NCBI GenBank assembly: GCA_002437285.1 | Contig: DJOV01000088.1 | Span: 1-15,294 of the forward strand | Direction of reading: 5' to 3' | DNA: 15,294 nucleotides | DNA from: Prevotella sp. UBA6429 | Lineage (GTDB): Bacteria > Bacteroidota > Bacteroidia > Bacteroidales > Bacteroidaceae | Part shown: positions 6,669 through 14,378 of the stretch, one piece after another | How the letters are laid out: each line of letters opens with the position of its first letter | How positions within the stretch are numbered: the first letter of the stretch is position 1 | Position numbers and translations under genes: made by a program | Notes under the pieces: generated by a model | Databases searched by the model: none | The model's input: the letters and a program-made list of their open reading frames with translations, nothing else | Told to the model about the DNA's origin: nothing

Positions 6669-8054
6669 CTACAGTCCGTATTTCTTGATTTTGTTGTAGA
6701 GTGTCTGTCGCGAGATGCCCAGTTGCGCGGCCACCTGCGAGAGATTGCCCTGGCAGTCGTCGATGGTCTTGGCGATGAGTTGGCGCTCCATGCCGTCGAG
6801 GGTAGTAGGCTGCTCGACAGCCTCAGCGTGGTGGGCCGTGGGGACTGAGGGCAGGTCGCGCGGCATGACGGTGTCGCCCTCGCAGAGGATGACGGCGCGC
6901 TCCATGGCGTGTTGCAGTTCGCGTATGTTGCCGGGCCACGGCATCTGCTCGACGCGCTCAGCGGCCTCGGGCGAGAGTGACAGCCCCTGTCGACCATAGA
7001 GGTCGGCGTAGCGGTGCAGGAAGTGGCTGGCCAGCGGGGCGATGTCGCCCTTGCGCTCGCGCAGGGGCGGCAGGTGCAGGTGGATGGTGTTGATGCGATA
7101 GAGAAGGTCCTCACGGAAGAGGCCGTCGTTGACCATCTGCTGCAAATCCTTGTTGGTGGCGCAGAGAAGGCGCACGTCAATTGGGATGGGTTTGGCACCG
7201 CCCACACGCACGATGCTCCGGCGCTGCAGGGCTGTCAGCAACTTGGCCTGGAGCCCATAGCTCAGGTTGCCTATCTCGTCGAGAAAGAGCGTGCCGCCCG
7301 TGGCCAGTTCCAGCTTGCCGGGCTTGTCGGCCTTGGCATCGGTGAAGGCTCCCTTGACATGGCCAAACAGTTCACTCTCGAAGAGCGTCTCCGAGATGGC
7401 TCCCATGTCGATGGGAAAGAACGTCTCGCGCCGCTGTCCCGCGCCCTGCGTCTTGGATCGGCTGGAGAGACGGTGGATCTCGGCGGCCAGCACCTCCTTG
7501 CCCGTTCCGTTCTCGCCCGTGATGAGGATGTTGGCATCGGTGGGCGCTACCTTTTCCACCATCATACGCAGGTCGCGCATGACTGGCGATTCGCCCCAGT
7601 ACATGGCGCCTTGGGCCGCATGTCCGTCGGTTGGCGTGGCGGCCGAGCCGTCCTGTGGTGCCTGGACCTTACGGCCCTTGGGCAGACAGGCCAGCAGGGT
7701 GCTGACAAGTTTCTCGTTGTCGAAGGGCTTCACAATGAAGTCGTGGGCCCCTTCCTTCATGCCACGCACGGCCAGCTCGATGTCAGCGTAGGCGGTGAAG
7801 AGCACGACCTCCGTGTGGGGACTGAGGCGCTTGATCTCGTGCAGCCAGAAGATGCCCTCGTTGCCGGTGTTGATGCCACTCTTGAAGTTCATGTCGAGCA
7901 GCACCACGTCGGGCTTGTCCTCGCGAAGGCGGGCGGGAATGCCGACCGGGCTCGCCAGCGTCACCACACGCTCAAACACGCTCGACAGAAGCATGCGCAC
8001 GGTGGTCAGGATGTTGCGGTTGTCGTCTACGACAAGTAGGGTTGCGTGTTTCAT
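6669..8054 (-). CDS. Sigma-54-dependent response regulator, NtrC family
   Basis: A 461-aa transcription activator. The receiver domain (residues 4-120) has the acidic pair D10/D11, phospho-acceptor D54 (VLLDMNF) and K109 (IVKP). The AAA+ domain (about 151-380) has Walker A GENGTGKE (180-187), the sigma-54 contact loop as GAFTDA (235-240), Walker B GGTLFLDEI (253-261) and WPGNIREL. A Fis-type helix-turn-helix ends the protein (about 437-461, LSQVAAQLGISRQTLYNKIKKYGL). An upstream extension to 8102 is open, but I start at MKHATLLVVDD because receiver domains begin there and the -7 box at 8076-8083 lies inside the extension. It should activate sigma-54 promoters on phosphorylation by the adjacent kinase. 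Targets are unknown; the envelope operon downstream is a plausible one. Confidence 0.94.
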   Translation of the reverse strand: MKHATLLVVDDNRNILTTVRMLLSSVFERVVTLASPVGIPARLREDKPDVVLLDMNFKSGINTGNEGIFWLHEIKRLSPHTEVVLFTAYADIELAVRGMKEGAHDFIVKPFDNEKLVSTLLACLPKGRKVQAPQDGSAATPTDGHAAQGAMYWGESPVMRDLRMMVEKVAPTDANILITGENGTGKEVLAAEIHRLSSRSKTQGAGQRRETFFPIDMGAISETLFESELFGHVKGAFTDAKADKPGKLELATGGTLFLDEIGNLSYGLQAKLLTALQRRSIVRVGGAKPIPIDVRLLCATNKDLQQMVNDGLFREDLLYRINTIHLHLPPLRERKGDIAPLASHFLHRYADLYGRQGLSLSPEAAERVEQMPWPGNIRELQHAMERAVILCEGDTVMPRDLPSVPTAHHAEAVEQPTTLDGMERQLIAKTIDDCQGNLSQVAAQLGISRQTLYNKIKKYGL

Positions 8055-8075
8055 GTGTTCATGTCTTTCCACCTG

Positions 8076-8083
8076 CAAAGGTA
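8076..8083 (-). promoter_or_regulatory. Promoter -7 box for the two-component operon
   Basis: TACCTTTG on the minus strand matches TAnnTTTG and lies about 22 bases before the chosen ATG, giving a very short leader of about 15 bases. I see no TTTG at the expected -33 distance; the nearest one is about 35 bases upstream. This supports the 8054 start over the longer open frame. Confidence 0.5.
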
Positions 8084-8205
8084 CGGAGATTTCCTTTTCC
8101 ACGTGCGTAATGGAAGCCCAAAGTTTTCATGGAGGCAAAGTTATTTCCCTATCCTTGCCAACGCCAAGAGAGCGGAGACAACTGATGGGATATTGGGAAT
8201 CGAAA

Positions 8206-8237
8206 AGCGGGTGTGCCTGTCATTTGGCACACCCGCT
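8206..8237 (-). terminator. Intrinsic terminator after the secreted-protein pair
   Basis: A perfect 12-base-pair stem (AGCGGGTGTGCC at 8206-8217, complement at 8226-8237) encloses an 8-base loop. On the minus strand it is followed by TTTTCGATT. It lies about 55 bases after the stop of the gene ending at 8291 and before the promoter of the response regulator, so it separates two transcription units. Confidence 0.85.
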
Positions 8238-8290
8238 CTTATCGTTGCATCCGTTTTTCAACAGATGACTGTCTGTTTACTTGTAGACTA

Positions 8291-9694
8291 TCACTTCAGC
8301 ACCTTCACGGCCTTGCCGTTTTGCTTCATGATGTAGAGACCCTTCTGCGAGGCTGCGCCCATCTTCATGCCCTGGAGATTGTAGTACTCAGTCTGGCCCT
8401 TGGCCACATCGGTCACGCCCTGCACACCGGCGGTGCTGACGTTGACGAAGTTGGCATATTCTGTCTTCACATAGGGAACATACGCCGAGCTGCCATCATA
8501 GTCGGACTCCACGCACTCCGTCATTTCGCCATGAGGGCCGTCATACTTATACTCATACTTGTAACCTTCGATGAGAGATGCCTCAGAATCGCCCTCTTCG
8601 GTCTCATAAGCCTCCTGCAGGGTGAGGTTGCCTTGCGCGTCGTAACTGCACACCGTGTACTGGTCCTCCGAGGCAAGATACTGGTCGTCATAGGTCACGG
8701 CACCGCCATTCGTGTTGACGTAAGTGCTCTGGCCGGTCTTGAAGCTGCCGTTCGCATCGGTGGTCTTCTTGTAGATGACCAGCATCATGTAGTCGTAACC
8801 AGGCAACTTGACGAAGTAGCGGAAGTCGCCATTGTCATCGGCCTCAGCGGTGAGGTCATACTCGTAGGTGCCGTCATCGGCCACGTCAGCCATGTGTGCG
8901 GAGGCCAACACATTGTCGCCCGACACCCAAGCGGTACTAAGGTCGGTGGTGAGCTGTCCGTTGCACTTCGTCCACACCATGTCCGAATAAGTGACGGTCT
9001 CGTCGCCCGTCGTGTAGACGCACTTCGTGGGAGCGTTGCTGCCGGCCGCATAGGTGTAGGTCAGCTGGTAAGCCTGGTCCCAACTCTCACCATCGTCGCC
9101 GATGGTGTAGTAGGTGCAACTCGTGATATTGCCGTCGGCATTGCGCACGATGTCTGTCTTGTTGGCGCCGCCCGAGCGTGTCCAGGTGTTCTCGTCGGAG
9201 TCGTATGAGTAGCCATCGTACATTGTCACGACACCGGTGCGGTCGTCATACTGCTGCGAGCGCTTCACCACCTCGGTGTAGTTTTGGCCGTCGGTCGAGG
9301 TGTACATGTGCTGCTCCACCACCTGACCCTTGCTGTTGTAGGTATTCTCGAGCTTGGTGTATTCGCCGTAGGCCGTCTGCACCTGCGTAAGGGTATTGCC
9401 CGAGGCATCGTAGGTGTAGGCGTTCTCTGCCTCCTTGCTCCAGGCACCGTCATCATAGTAGTACTCCACATCGGTGCCGGGCAACCACAGGGCTCCAGCC
9501 TCGGCCGTGCGACGCGGGGCCATGCACTTGCCCAAGCTCTTGGTGGCCTTGACAGCCTTCTGCACATGGGCCAGGCCTGAAGCCACAGCCTTGAGATGTT
9601 GCGACATTGCCACGGAGGCGACTGGACCCTGGGCCTGGGCAGTCATGGAAAGCGAGAGGGCTGCCGATGCAATAGCAAAAGTAAAATTTCTCAT
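8291..9694 (-). CDS. Secreted YD-motif protein with sorting-type C-terminal tail (paralog 1)
   Basis: The 467-aa protein begins with a signal peptide (MRNFTFAIASAALSLSMTAQAQ). The body carries motifs like those of RHS/YD proteins: YTYDASGNTLTQV (93-105), YNSKGQVVEQ (119-128), RNADGNITS (184-192), and further on YDGPHGEMTE. It is acidic and rich in Y, D, G, T and N, suggesting a beta-rich surface protein. The end (EYYNLQGMKMGAASQKGLYIMKQNGKAVKVLK) has the NLQG...KGLYI...K.VLK form of Bacteroidetes C-terminal sorting domains used by type IX secretion or found as related tails in Prevotella. It is paralogous to the gene upstream, 47 bases away, with which it is probably co-transcribed. No enzymatic motif is seen; function unknown. 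Confidence 0.85.
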   Translation of the reverse strand: MRNFTFAIASAALSLSMTAQAQGPVASVAMSQHLKAVASGLAHVQKAVKATKSLGKCMAPRRTAEAGALWLPGTDVEYYYDDGAWSKEAENAYTYDASGNTLTQVQTAYGEYTKLENTYNSKGQVVEQHMYTSTDGQNYTEVVKRSQQYDDRTGVVTMYDGYSYDSDENTWTRSGGANKTDIVRNADGNITSCTYYTIGDDGESWDQAYQLTYTYAAGSNAPTKCVYTTGDETVTYSDMVWTKCNGQLTTDLSTAWVSGDNVLASAHMADVADDGTYEYDLTAEADDNGDFRYFVKLPGYDYMMLVIYKKTTDANGSFKTGQSTYVNTNGGAVTYDDQYLASEDQYTVCSYDAQGNLTLQEAYETEEGDSEASLIEGYKYEYKYDGPHGEMTECVESDYDGSSAYVPYVKTEYANFVNVSTAGVQGVTDVAKGQTEYYNLQGMKMGAASQKGLYIMKQNGKAVKVLK

Positions 9695-9741
9695 AAGCTT
9701 GTTTTTGTTTTGTGTTGATGAATGTTATGATATTATTTTTC

Positions 9742-11085
9742 CTATCTCAATACTTTCTTGCCTCCTACGATATAGACGCCCTTGGGCAAGCGGTCGAGGC
9801 TGTCGCCCACCTTCACGCCTTGCAGGTTGTAGACGCCCTTGGCTGCTGCCTTGCCATTGTCCGCATGACTGACAACGCTGATGCCCGCCGTCACGTCCAC
9901 AAAGTCGTCTGACACGACCTTGGAGCTCAATTCATAAGTCTTGTCATTGGCATTGTAGCTGTAGGTGACAGTCTCCGTGACCTCACCATGGGGACCGCCA
10001 TAGGTAAACTCGTTTTTCACGCCATCGAGTACGGTGGGATGGTCCAGCCCGCCAGCCTGGCTAATCTGACACTCCTCATACACCTTCTCGTTGCCCCAGG
10101 AGTCATAGTCCACCTGCATGGTGGTGCCACTGTAGAGGTCAGCGTCCGTGGCCTCGGCGCCACTCGCATTATAATAAATGAGGTTGTAATACCGGAAACT
10201 GCCGTTGTCGTCCACCTTCACGTATTTCAGCTTTTGCTTTTGCGACGCCATGCCGGCATAGATATTCCACACCTCGAAGCCTCCGTTGCCGTCCTTCTCA
10301 GCCGTGAGTGATATGTTGCCATAAGTGTTGTCTTCGACAGTGGCCGACTTGAGGAAGTTGCCGTTCATAAACCAGCTCAGCGAGTAGGCGTTGGCAAGCG
10401 GAGGGGTGAACTCGTCCCACACCATGTCGGTGTATTTCGAGTAAACGTCAAGAATACCGTTGTTGGCCACAAGATACTCATAGCCTGAGGGTTGGCGCTG
10501 CCCGTTCTCAAAGGTGAACAGGATTTTCGACTGGGTGTCGTACACACCATCGTAGCCCAGCACTTGCTTGGTGACACTGGTGATGTTGCCGTCAGCATTG
10601 CGTTCCACCACCCGCTTGTAACAACTGCCGGGGAACAGCGTCCACTCGCCATTGGAGATGGTGCTAAACTGGAACGAGGTGGCGAGGTCGAAAATCTCCG
10701 GGTCGTAGACATATTCCTTCTTCATACGGGGCTTGTAGACGTCGCTGCCCTCATCGGTGCGGTAAGTCGTCTCGGTGAGCAACTGTCCCTTTGCGTCATA
10801 AGTGCTTTCGACCTTGGTAAGCGTCGTGCCGTTGTCGGTGACCTGCGTGAGGATGTTGCCTTGCTCATCATAGGTGTAGCGGTTCTCGCTGTCCTGAGTC
10901 CAACCTCCGTTGCCATCGGGCACATACACCACCTCGTGCTGAGGCTTGCTGACTACCGTCTGGCGGGCCGCCTGCGACTTGCGGGACGGGACCATTCCTC
11001 CCTCTTTGGCAACATTGACTTGCGCGTTCACGGCAGATGCGAACAGCAAAACCGCCGAAACCAAAAGTGTCTTTTTTCTCTTCAT
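9742..11085 (-). CDS. Secreted YD-motif protein with sorting-type C-terminal tail (paralog 2)
   Basis: The 447-aa protein has a signal peptide (MKRKKTLLVSAVLLFASAVNAQ). It shares architecture with its downstream neighbour: YTYDEQGNILTQV (70-82), YDAKGQLLTE (96-105), RNADGNITSV (162-171), YGGPHGEVTETV, and a tail GVYNLQGVKVG...LPKGVYIVGGKKVLR. The two are clear paralogs in the same motif order but with much divergence, so the duplication is not recent. The conserved tail suggests export across the outer membrane by type IX secretion or a related route, which is inference since no T9SS gene is in the window. First gene of the pair, with a promoter 50-80 bases upstream. Function unknown; possibly a surface adhesin-like or carbohydrate-contacting protein. 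Confidence 0.85.
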   Translation of the reverse strand: MKRKKTLLVSAVLLFASAVNAQVNVAKEGGMVPSRKSQAARQTVVSKPQHEVVYVPDGNGGWTQDSENRYTYDEQGNILTQVTDNGTTLTKVESTYDAKGQLLTETTYRTDEGSDVYKPRMKKEYVYDPEIFDLATSFQFSTISNGEWTLFPGSCYKRVVERNADGNITSVTKQVLGYDGVYDTQSKILFTFENGQRQPSGYEYLVANNGILDVYSKYTDMVWDEFTPPLANAYSLSWFMNGNFLKSATVEDNTYGNISLTAEKDGNGGFEVWNIYAGMASQKQKLKYVKVDDNGSFRYYNLIYYNASGAEATDADLYSGTTMQVDYDSWGNEKVYEECQISQAGGLDHPTVLDGVKNEFTYGGPHGEVTETVTYSYNANDKTYELSSKVVSDDFVDVTAGISVVSHADNGKAAAKGVYNLQGVKVGDSLDRLPKGVYIVGGKKVLR

Positions 11086-11132
11086 TCTCTCAAATCCAAT
11101 ACAAATTATCCGATTTCCATACTAAACGATTA

Positions 11133-11167
11133 CAAAATTAGCATAATTTTCTTTAATACATTGCAAA
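11133..11167 (-). promoter_or_regulatory. Promoter of the secreted-protein pair
   Basis: On the minus strand TTTG (11164-11167) is followed after 23 bases by TAATTTTG (11133-11140), matching TTTG/TAnnTTTG with a long spacer. The surrounding 100 bases are strongly AT-rich, as expected for a promoter region. It lies about 48 bases upstream of the ATG at 11085. Confidence 0.6.
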
Positions 11168-11271
11168 TTATTCTATTTTTTTCGCCACTGCGTTCGCCTT
11201 GTTTGTATGTTTGTATGTTGTTGACACCCGAGCAGACCAGCGGTACATGGATAAAGCAGGAGCCTAACACT

Positions 11272-11882
11272 TCATGTGGTCGCTGTCAAGGATGGTTCAC
11301 TCAAACTGTCGTGAGCAACGCCCGAGAAGGTGCGGTTGACCAGTGCCTGTGTGAGGCCCGTGGGACGCGAGGACGCAAACACGGAGTCGAGCACTGCGGA
11401 TGCCTCGCCATAGGGGCGAACCGACTGGCTGAACGTGGCCATGCGTGAAAGCACGTTGCTGCGCTCATCAGACCATTTCACCTGTGTGTTGCTTTGCAAC
11501 CAGAAGTGCAGTTTGATGCGAAAGTCATTGCTCATGGCAAACGAACGGTTACGGTTACCTCTTCATAGTCGGGATGCGAGGCGCGGATGATGAGATGCTG
11601 GGGGACCGCCGGGAGGACAAAGTGATACCAGGCGTCTCCGCCCACACGGCCCATGCCTTCATGGGTTTGGGCAGTGCAGCTGTCGATGAGGGTGCTGTCG
11701 CGTGTCATGAGAGTTATCTTCACGCTGTGCACAACGGCCTTGGTGAAGCTGTCGCGCGCATGGCCCCAGAGGCCATTCCTTGCTGCCCGTGAGACCAAAA
11801 ATAGCATCACAAAAACTTGCACAATCAGATTTTGCAGTGTATTTTTGCAGTCGTTTGAATGTACATCATAGATGTCATTCAC
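11272..11882 (-). pseudogene. Probable remnant of a surface protein gene with CarboxypepD_reg-like start
   Basis: Two short minus-strand frames overlap by ATGA: 11532-11882 (116 codons) and 11272-11535 (87 codons). The first has a hydrophobic segment (LIVQVFVMLFLVS) and then a stretch typical of the N-terminal carboxypeptidase-regulatory-like domain of large Bacteroidales outer-membrane proteins (DSFTKAVVHSVKITLMTRDS, and HFVLPAVPQHLIIRASHPDY). In such proteins several hundred residues follow; here a stop comes immediately after the domain. The second frame (NDFRIKLHFWLQSNTQVKW...) could be a fragment of the lost part, or a chance frame. I read the locus as a gene decayed by internal deletion and frameshift. 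Two genuine small genes are the alternative. Confidence 0.4.
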
Positions 11883-11900
11883 GATATGCTATAAGATTTA

Positions 11901-12089
11901 GGTGAGTTCTATAAATCACCACCATAAAAAACATGAATAATGAAGGGTTACGCTTTGCCATCTTTTGGCCTCTTTTCGGCTCAGACCGCCACCTCGTTCA
12001 GTCGTATAGCCCGTGCGTTCCTCACTCGCTGACGTCCTGACCTCGAAAAGAGCCTCAAAATCTGACAATGCTCATTTATAGAACCCACT
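11901..12089. repeat. MITE-like imperfect palindrome, copy 1
   Basis: This 189-base element resembles the one at 14494-14684 in the same orientation. Terminal inverted repeats: GTGAGTTCTATAAATCA at the left against GTGGGTTCTATAAATGA read from the right (15 of 17). The arms stay partly complementary inward: CTCTTTTCG at 11971-11979 pairs with CGAAAAGAG at 12044-12052. Shared blocks with copy 2 include CCATCTTTTGG and a 23-base identical stretch near the right end (about 12046-12068). No transposase frame is present, so it would be a non-autonomous element. It ends 24 bases before the hydrolase ATG and so forms that gene's 5' region. Confidence 0.75.
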
Positions 12090-12113
12090 TTTAAAGACAG
12101 AAAACCCAAACGT

Positions 12114-13490
12114 ATGAATTCGCTCTTGCGCCTTGCCATTGTGGCAACATTCCTCGGAACTGCATTCTACGCCTATGCCGCTACTGGCAAAATAGTGAAG
12201 CGGAAAGCAGTGAGTCAACAACTTGAAGAGTTTTTCGCTAATCGCCTGAATGACGCACATGGCAGTTTTGACAACAAACTGTTGTTGAAACACGACCAAG
12301 TGGAGGAATATGAAAAGATGGTATGGAGTGCCTGGAAGCATGCGGTAGAAAACGATGCTGAGCAGAAGCTCATTCCGCTGGGTGTCCTTGACAGTACGGC
12401 ATTGGGAAAATGGAACTTGCCGTCTCAACTGGAGCCCAACGCTTCCATGCCTTATTTTTACGGCAAGAAACAAGCACCTCATGCAGACGAACCACTGCCA
12501 TTGTTTTTATACATCCACGGTTCCGGACCCAAAGATTATGAATGGCACACCGGTCTGCAGCTCGCACAGAGATTCGCCGACGCACCATCGGCGTATTTCA
12601 TTCCGCAGATTCCCAATGAAGGCAAATATTACAGATGGTGGCAGCGAGCCAAACAATGGGCTTGGCAGAAGTTGCTCAGACTGTCTCTTGCATCCGGCGA
12701 GATAGATGCAAACCGCATCTATGTGTTTGGCATTTCAGAAGGAGGATACGGTAGTCAGCGGCTGGCTTCGTTTTATGCCGACTATTGGGCGGGGGCTGGC
12801 CCGATGGCGGGCGGAGAACCTTTGCGCAATGCTCCTGTGGAAAACTGTGCCGACATGGGATTCTCGTTGCTTACTGGAGCGGAAGACAGAGGTTTCTACC
12901 GCAATTATTTCACCCAAGCCACCAAGCAGGCTTTCGACAGTGCCGAAACGGCACACCCCGGTCTTTTCAAACATCGCATAGAACTTATTCCGGGCAAGGG
13001 ACACGCCATCAACTATAATCCCACGACCCCTTGGCTTCGCCAATGCGTGAGGAATCCTTACCCCAAACATGTCTATTGGGAAAATTTTGAGATGGACAGT
13101 TTGTATCGAGACGGATTCTATAACATCTGTGTACGTGAGCGTTCCAATCGTGACTACAGCACGCGCACGTATTATGAAATGGACATCAACGGGAACACGG
13201 TGAACTTGAAAGTGAGTGAGGTGAGTTATGAGATCACCGGCAAGGATCCCAATTGGGGTATAGAGATGACCTTCAAGCGCCATTACAAGCCGGCACACAG
13301 CGGAAAGATAACGCTTTACCTGAACGACAAGCTCGTGGATTTGAGCAAGAAAGTGACGGTGACCGTGAATGGCACGAAGGTGTTTTGCGGAGTTCCGAAG
13401 CTTTCTTTGCAAAGCATGGCAAACAGTTGCGCCGCCTTTTATGATCCATGCCGCATATATCCAGCGGCAATAGACATTGACGTCAAATAG
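12114..13490 (+). CDS. Secreted alpha/beta-hydrolase, esterase-like
   Basis: The 458-aa protein has an N-terminal signal peptide or membrane segment (MNSLLRLAIVATFLGTAFYAYA). The alpha/beta-hydrolase core spans about 125-310: oxyanion motif HGSGP (135-139), nucleophile elbow GISEGG with Ser208, probable acid Asp258 (GAEDRGF) and catalytic His297 (GKGHAINY). The layout resembles the PHB-depolymerase/feruloyl-esterase-like group of secreted esterases. A further 150 residues (about 315-458) form a beta-rich C-terminal region with ITLYLNDKLVDLSKKVTVTVNG, probably a separate accessory domain. The substrate is unknown. It is the only plus-strand gene in the window and looks less GC-rich than the left-hand operons. 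No consensus promoter is visible between the palindromic element and the ATG. The ATG is the first in frame before the signal sequence. Confidence 0.88.
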   Translation: MNSLLRLAIVATFLGTAFYAYAATGKIVKRKAVSQQLEEFFANRLNDAHGSFDNKLLLKHDQVEEYEKMVWSAWKHAVENDAEQKLIPLGVLDSTALGKWNLPSQLEPNASMPYFYGKKQAPHADEPLPLFLYIHGSGPKDYEWHTGLQLAQRFADAPSAYFIPQIPNEGKYYRWWQRAKQWAWQKLLRLSLASGEIDANRIYVFGISEGGYGSQRLASFYADYWAGAGPMAGGEPLRNAPVENCADMGFSLLTGAEDRGFYRNYFTQATKQAFDSAETAHPGLFKHRIELIPGKGHAINYNPTTPWLRQCVRNPYPKHVYWENFEMDSLYRDGFYNICVRERSNRDYSTRTYYEMDINGNTVNLKVSEVSYEITGKDPNWGIEMTFKRHYKPAHSGKITLYLNDKLVDLSKKVTVTVNGTKVFCGVPKLSLQSMANSCAAFYDPCRIYPAAIDIDVK

Positions 13491-13521
13491 AGTGCAGGGA
13501 CAAGGCTGATCCTTGCGCACT
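13491..13521. terminator. Hairpin between convergent genes
   Basis: Directly after the hydrolase stop codon, AGTGC...CAAGG pairs with CCTTG.GCACT (5 + 5 base pairs with an asymmetric internal loop and a 5-base loop). On the plus strand TTCAGTTTTC follows. It lies between the convergent hydrolase and DUF2752 genes and could serve both, although the stem is imperfect. Confidence 0.55.
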
Positions 13522-13553
13522 TTCAGTTTTCAAAAGACAAGACATTCCCTATC

Positions 13554-13943
13554 TCAAACCTTCAAGAGATTGCGCACAATCCACCAGCCGAAATACAGGC
13601 AGACATACGCCTTGAGGGTTCGACCACAGAAGACGAAACGCTTCAACCGGTCAAACACATGACCATAATTATACCAACTGGCCAATACCACAAGTAGCGC
13701 ATAGGGAATGGAAAGGATGAAAAAATAATTGTACCCAATGGCCGTGCGAAGGTTGCCATGCACCAATGCGTGGAGCGCACGTTGCAGGCCACAAGCCGGA
13801 CACTGGGTACCCGTCAAGTCATGCCAGACGCACCGTATAGCGAAAGTGTCGGTGCCGGGATTGACAGAGTAATAAAACATGCCAAGCAGGATGACCGCCA
13901 CGGGGAAGGCCCATGTCATGACTCTGTCTACCCTACGCATCAT
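13554..13943 (-). CDS. DUF2752 family small membrane protein
   Basis: The 129-aa protein has three or four hydrophobic membrane segments (about 9-25, 70-90 and 110-125). It carries the family hallmark C-P-x-C-G-L-x-R-A in TGTQCPACGLQRALHAL, with Cys48 and Cys51. Length is normal. The biochemical role of DUF2752 is not known; the paired cysteines suggest metal binding or redox chemistry, which is inference. Its start overlaps the end of the upstream CD225-like gene (ATGA), so the two are translationally coupled. A GGAG lies about 6-8 bases upstream. The start may be Met1 or Met2. Confidence 0.87.
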   Translation of the reverse strand: MMRRVDRVMTWAFPVAVILLGMFYYSVNPGTDTFAIRCVWHDLTGTQCPACGLQRALHALVHGNLRTAIGYNYFFILSIPYALLVVLASWYNYGHVFDRLKRFVFCGRTLKAYVCLYFGWWIVRNLLKV

Positions 13944-14203
13944 TGAGCTCCAAAGATCACTGCGCCAAACACAACCACGGCATAAATCACACCTACGGCG
14001 ACAGCAGCGATAGCACCGTAGATGGAAAACTTGCGTGCCTTGTCTGACGCTTGCTGCGCCTCTTCATAAGCACCACTATTGTATAGACTATCAACCTTGG
14101 CAGCATAGACGATGGCCACAATGCCTAACGGCAAACAACAAAAGATTGTGCACAGGATGGCCCAGACCAAGTTGCTGTCGGGCCGCGGATTCAAAGTCTC
14201 CAT
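13940..14203 (-). CDS. CD225/dispanin family two-helix membrane protein
   Basis: The 87-aa protein has a short polar N-terminus and two membrane helices (about 12-34 and 61-84) separated by a conserved cytoplasmic loop. The signature WAILCTIFCCLPLGIVAIVYAAKVDSLYNSG...A..AS.KARK is that of the CD225/dispanin (interferon-induced transmembrane-like) family. I start at the ATG at 14203 (METLNPRP); an in-frame TTG at 14209 would add two residues and is less likely. Bacterial members are of unknown function, commonly found beside DUF2752 or similar small membrane proteins. It overlaps the DUF2752 gene by 4 bases and has a leader of about 200 bases from a consensus promoter. Confidence 0.9.
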   Translation of the reverse strand: METLNPRPDSNLVWAILCTIFCCLPLGIVAIVYAAKVDSLYNSGAYEEAQQASDKARKFSIYGAIAAVAVGVIYAVVVFGAVIFGAQ

Positions 14204-14350
14204 ATTCAATAAAAACGTTTAAGTTAAAAGATTGCGACTGTGCGAGCAGGCGTCTCGCTGATGCGGACACGCCACTACGCACATACAAATTTCGTGATAA
14301 TTCCCGAAAACGCCAAGCTTTTCTCAAAAAAAATGGAAACAAGTCAAAGA

Positions 14351-14378
14351 GCTCCGTCACATCTCGCTGCGACGGAGC
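14351..14378 (-). ncRNA. Hairpin in the 5' leader of the CD225-DUF2752 operon
   Basis: A perfect 8-base-pair inverted repeat (GCTCCGTC at 14351-14358, GACGGAGC at 14371-14378) with a 12-base loop lies about 35 bases after the predicted transcription start. A further GGCGT...ACGCC hairpin occurs nearer the gene, around 14247-14272. No T-run follows directly, so it is not a simple terminator. A structured leader with a regulatory role is possible; I do not recognise a known riboswitch. Confidence 0.4.

Noticed and set aside
5562..8039. Long plus-strand frames (361 and 341 codons) opposite the kinase and regulator
   Set aside because: The opposite strand encodes all catalytic motifs of a kinase and a sigma-54 activator; these frames have no motifs and shadow composition.
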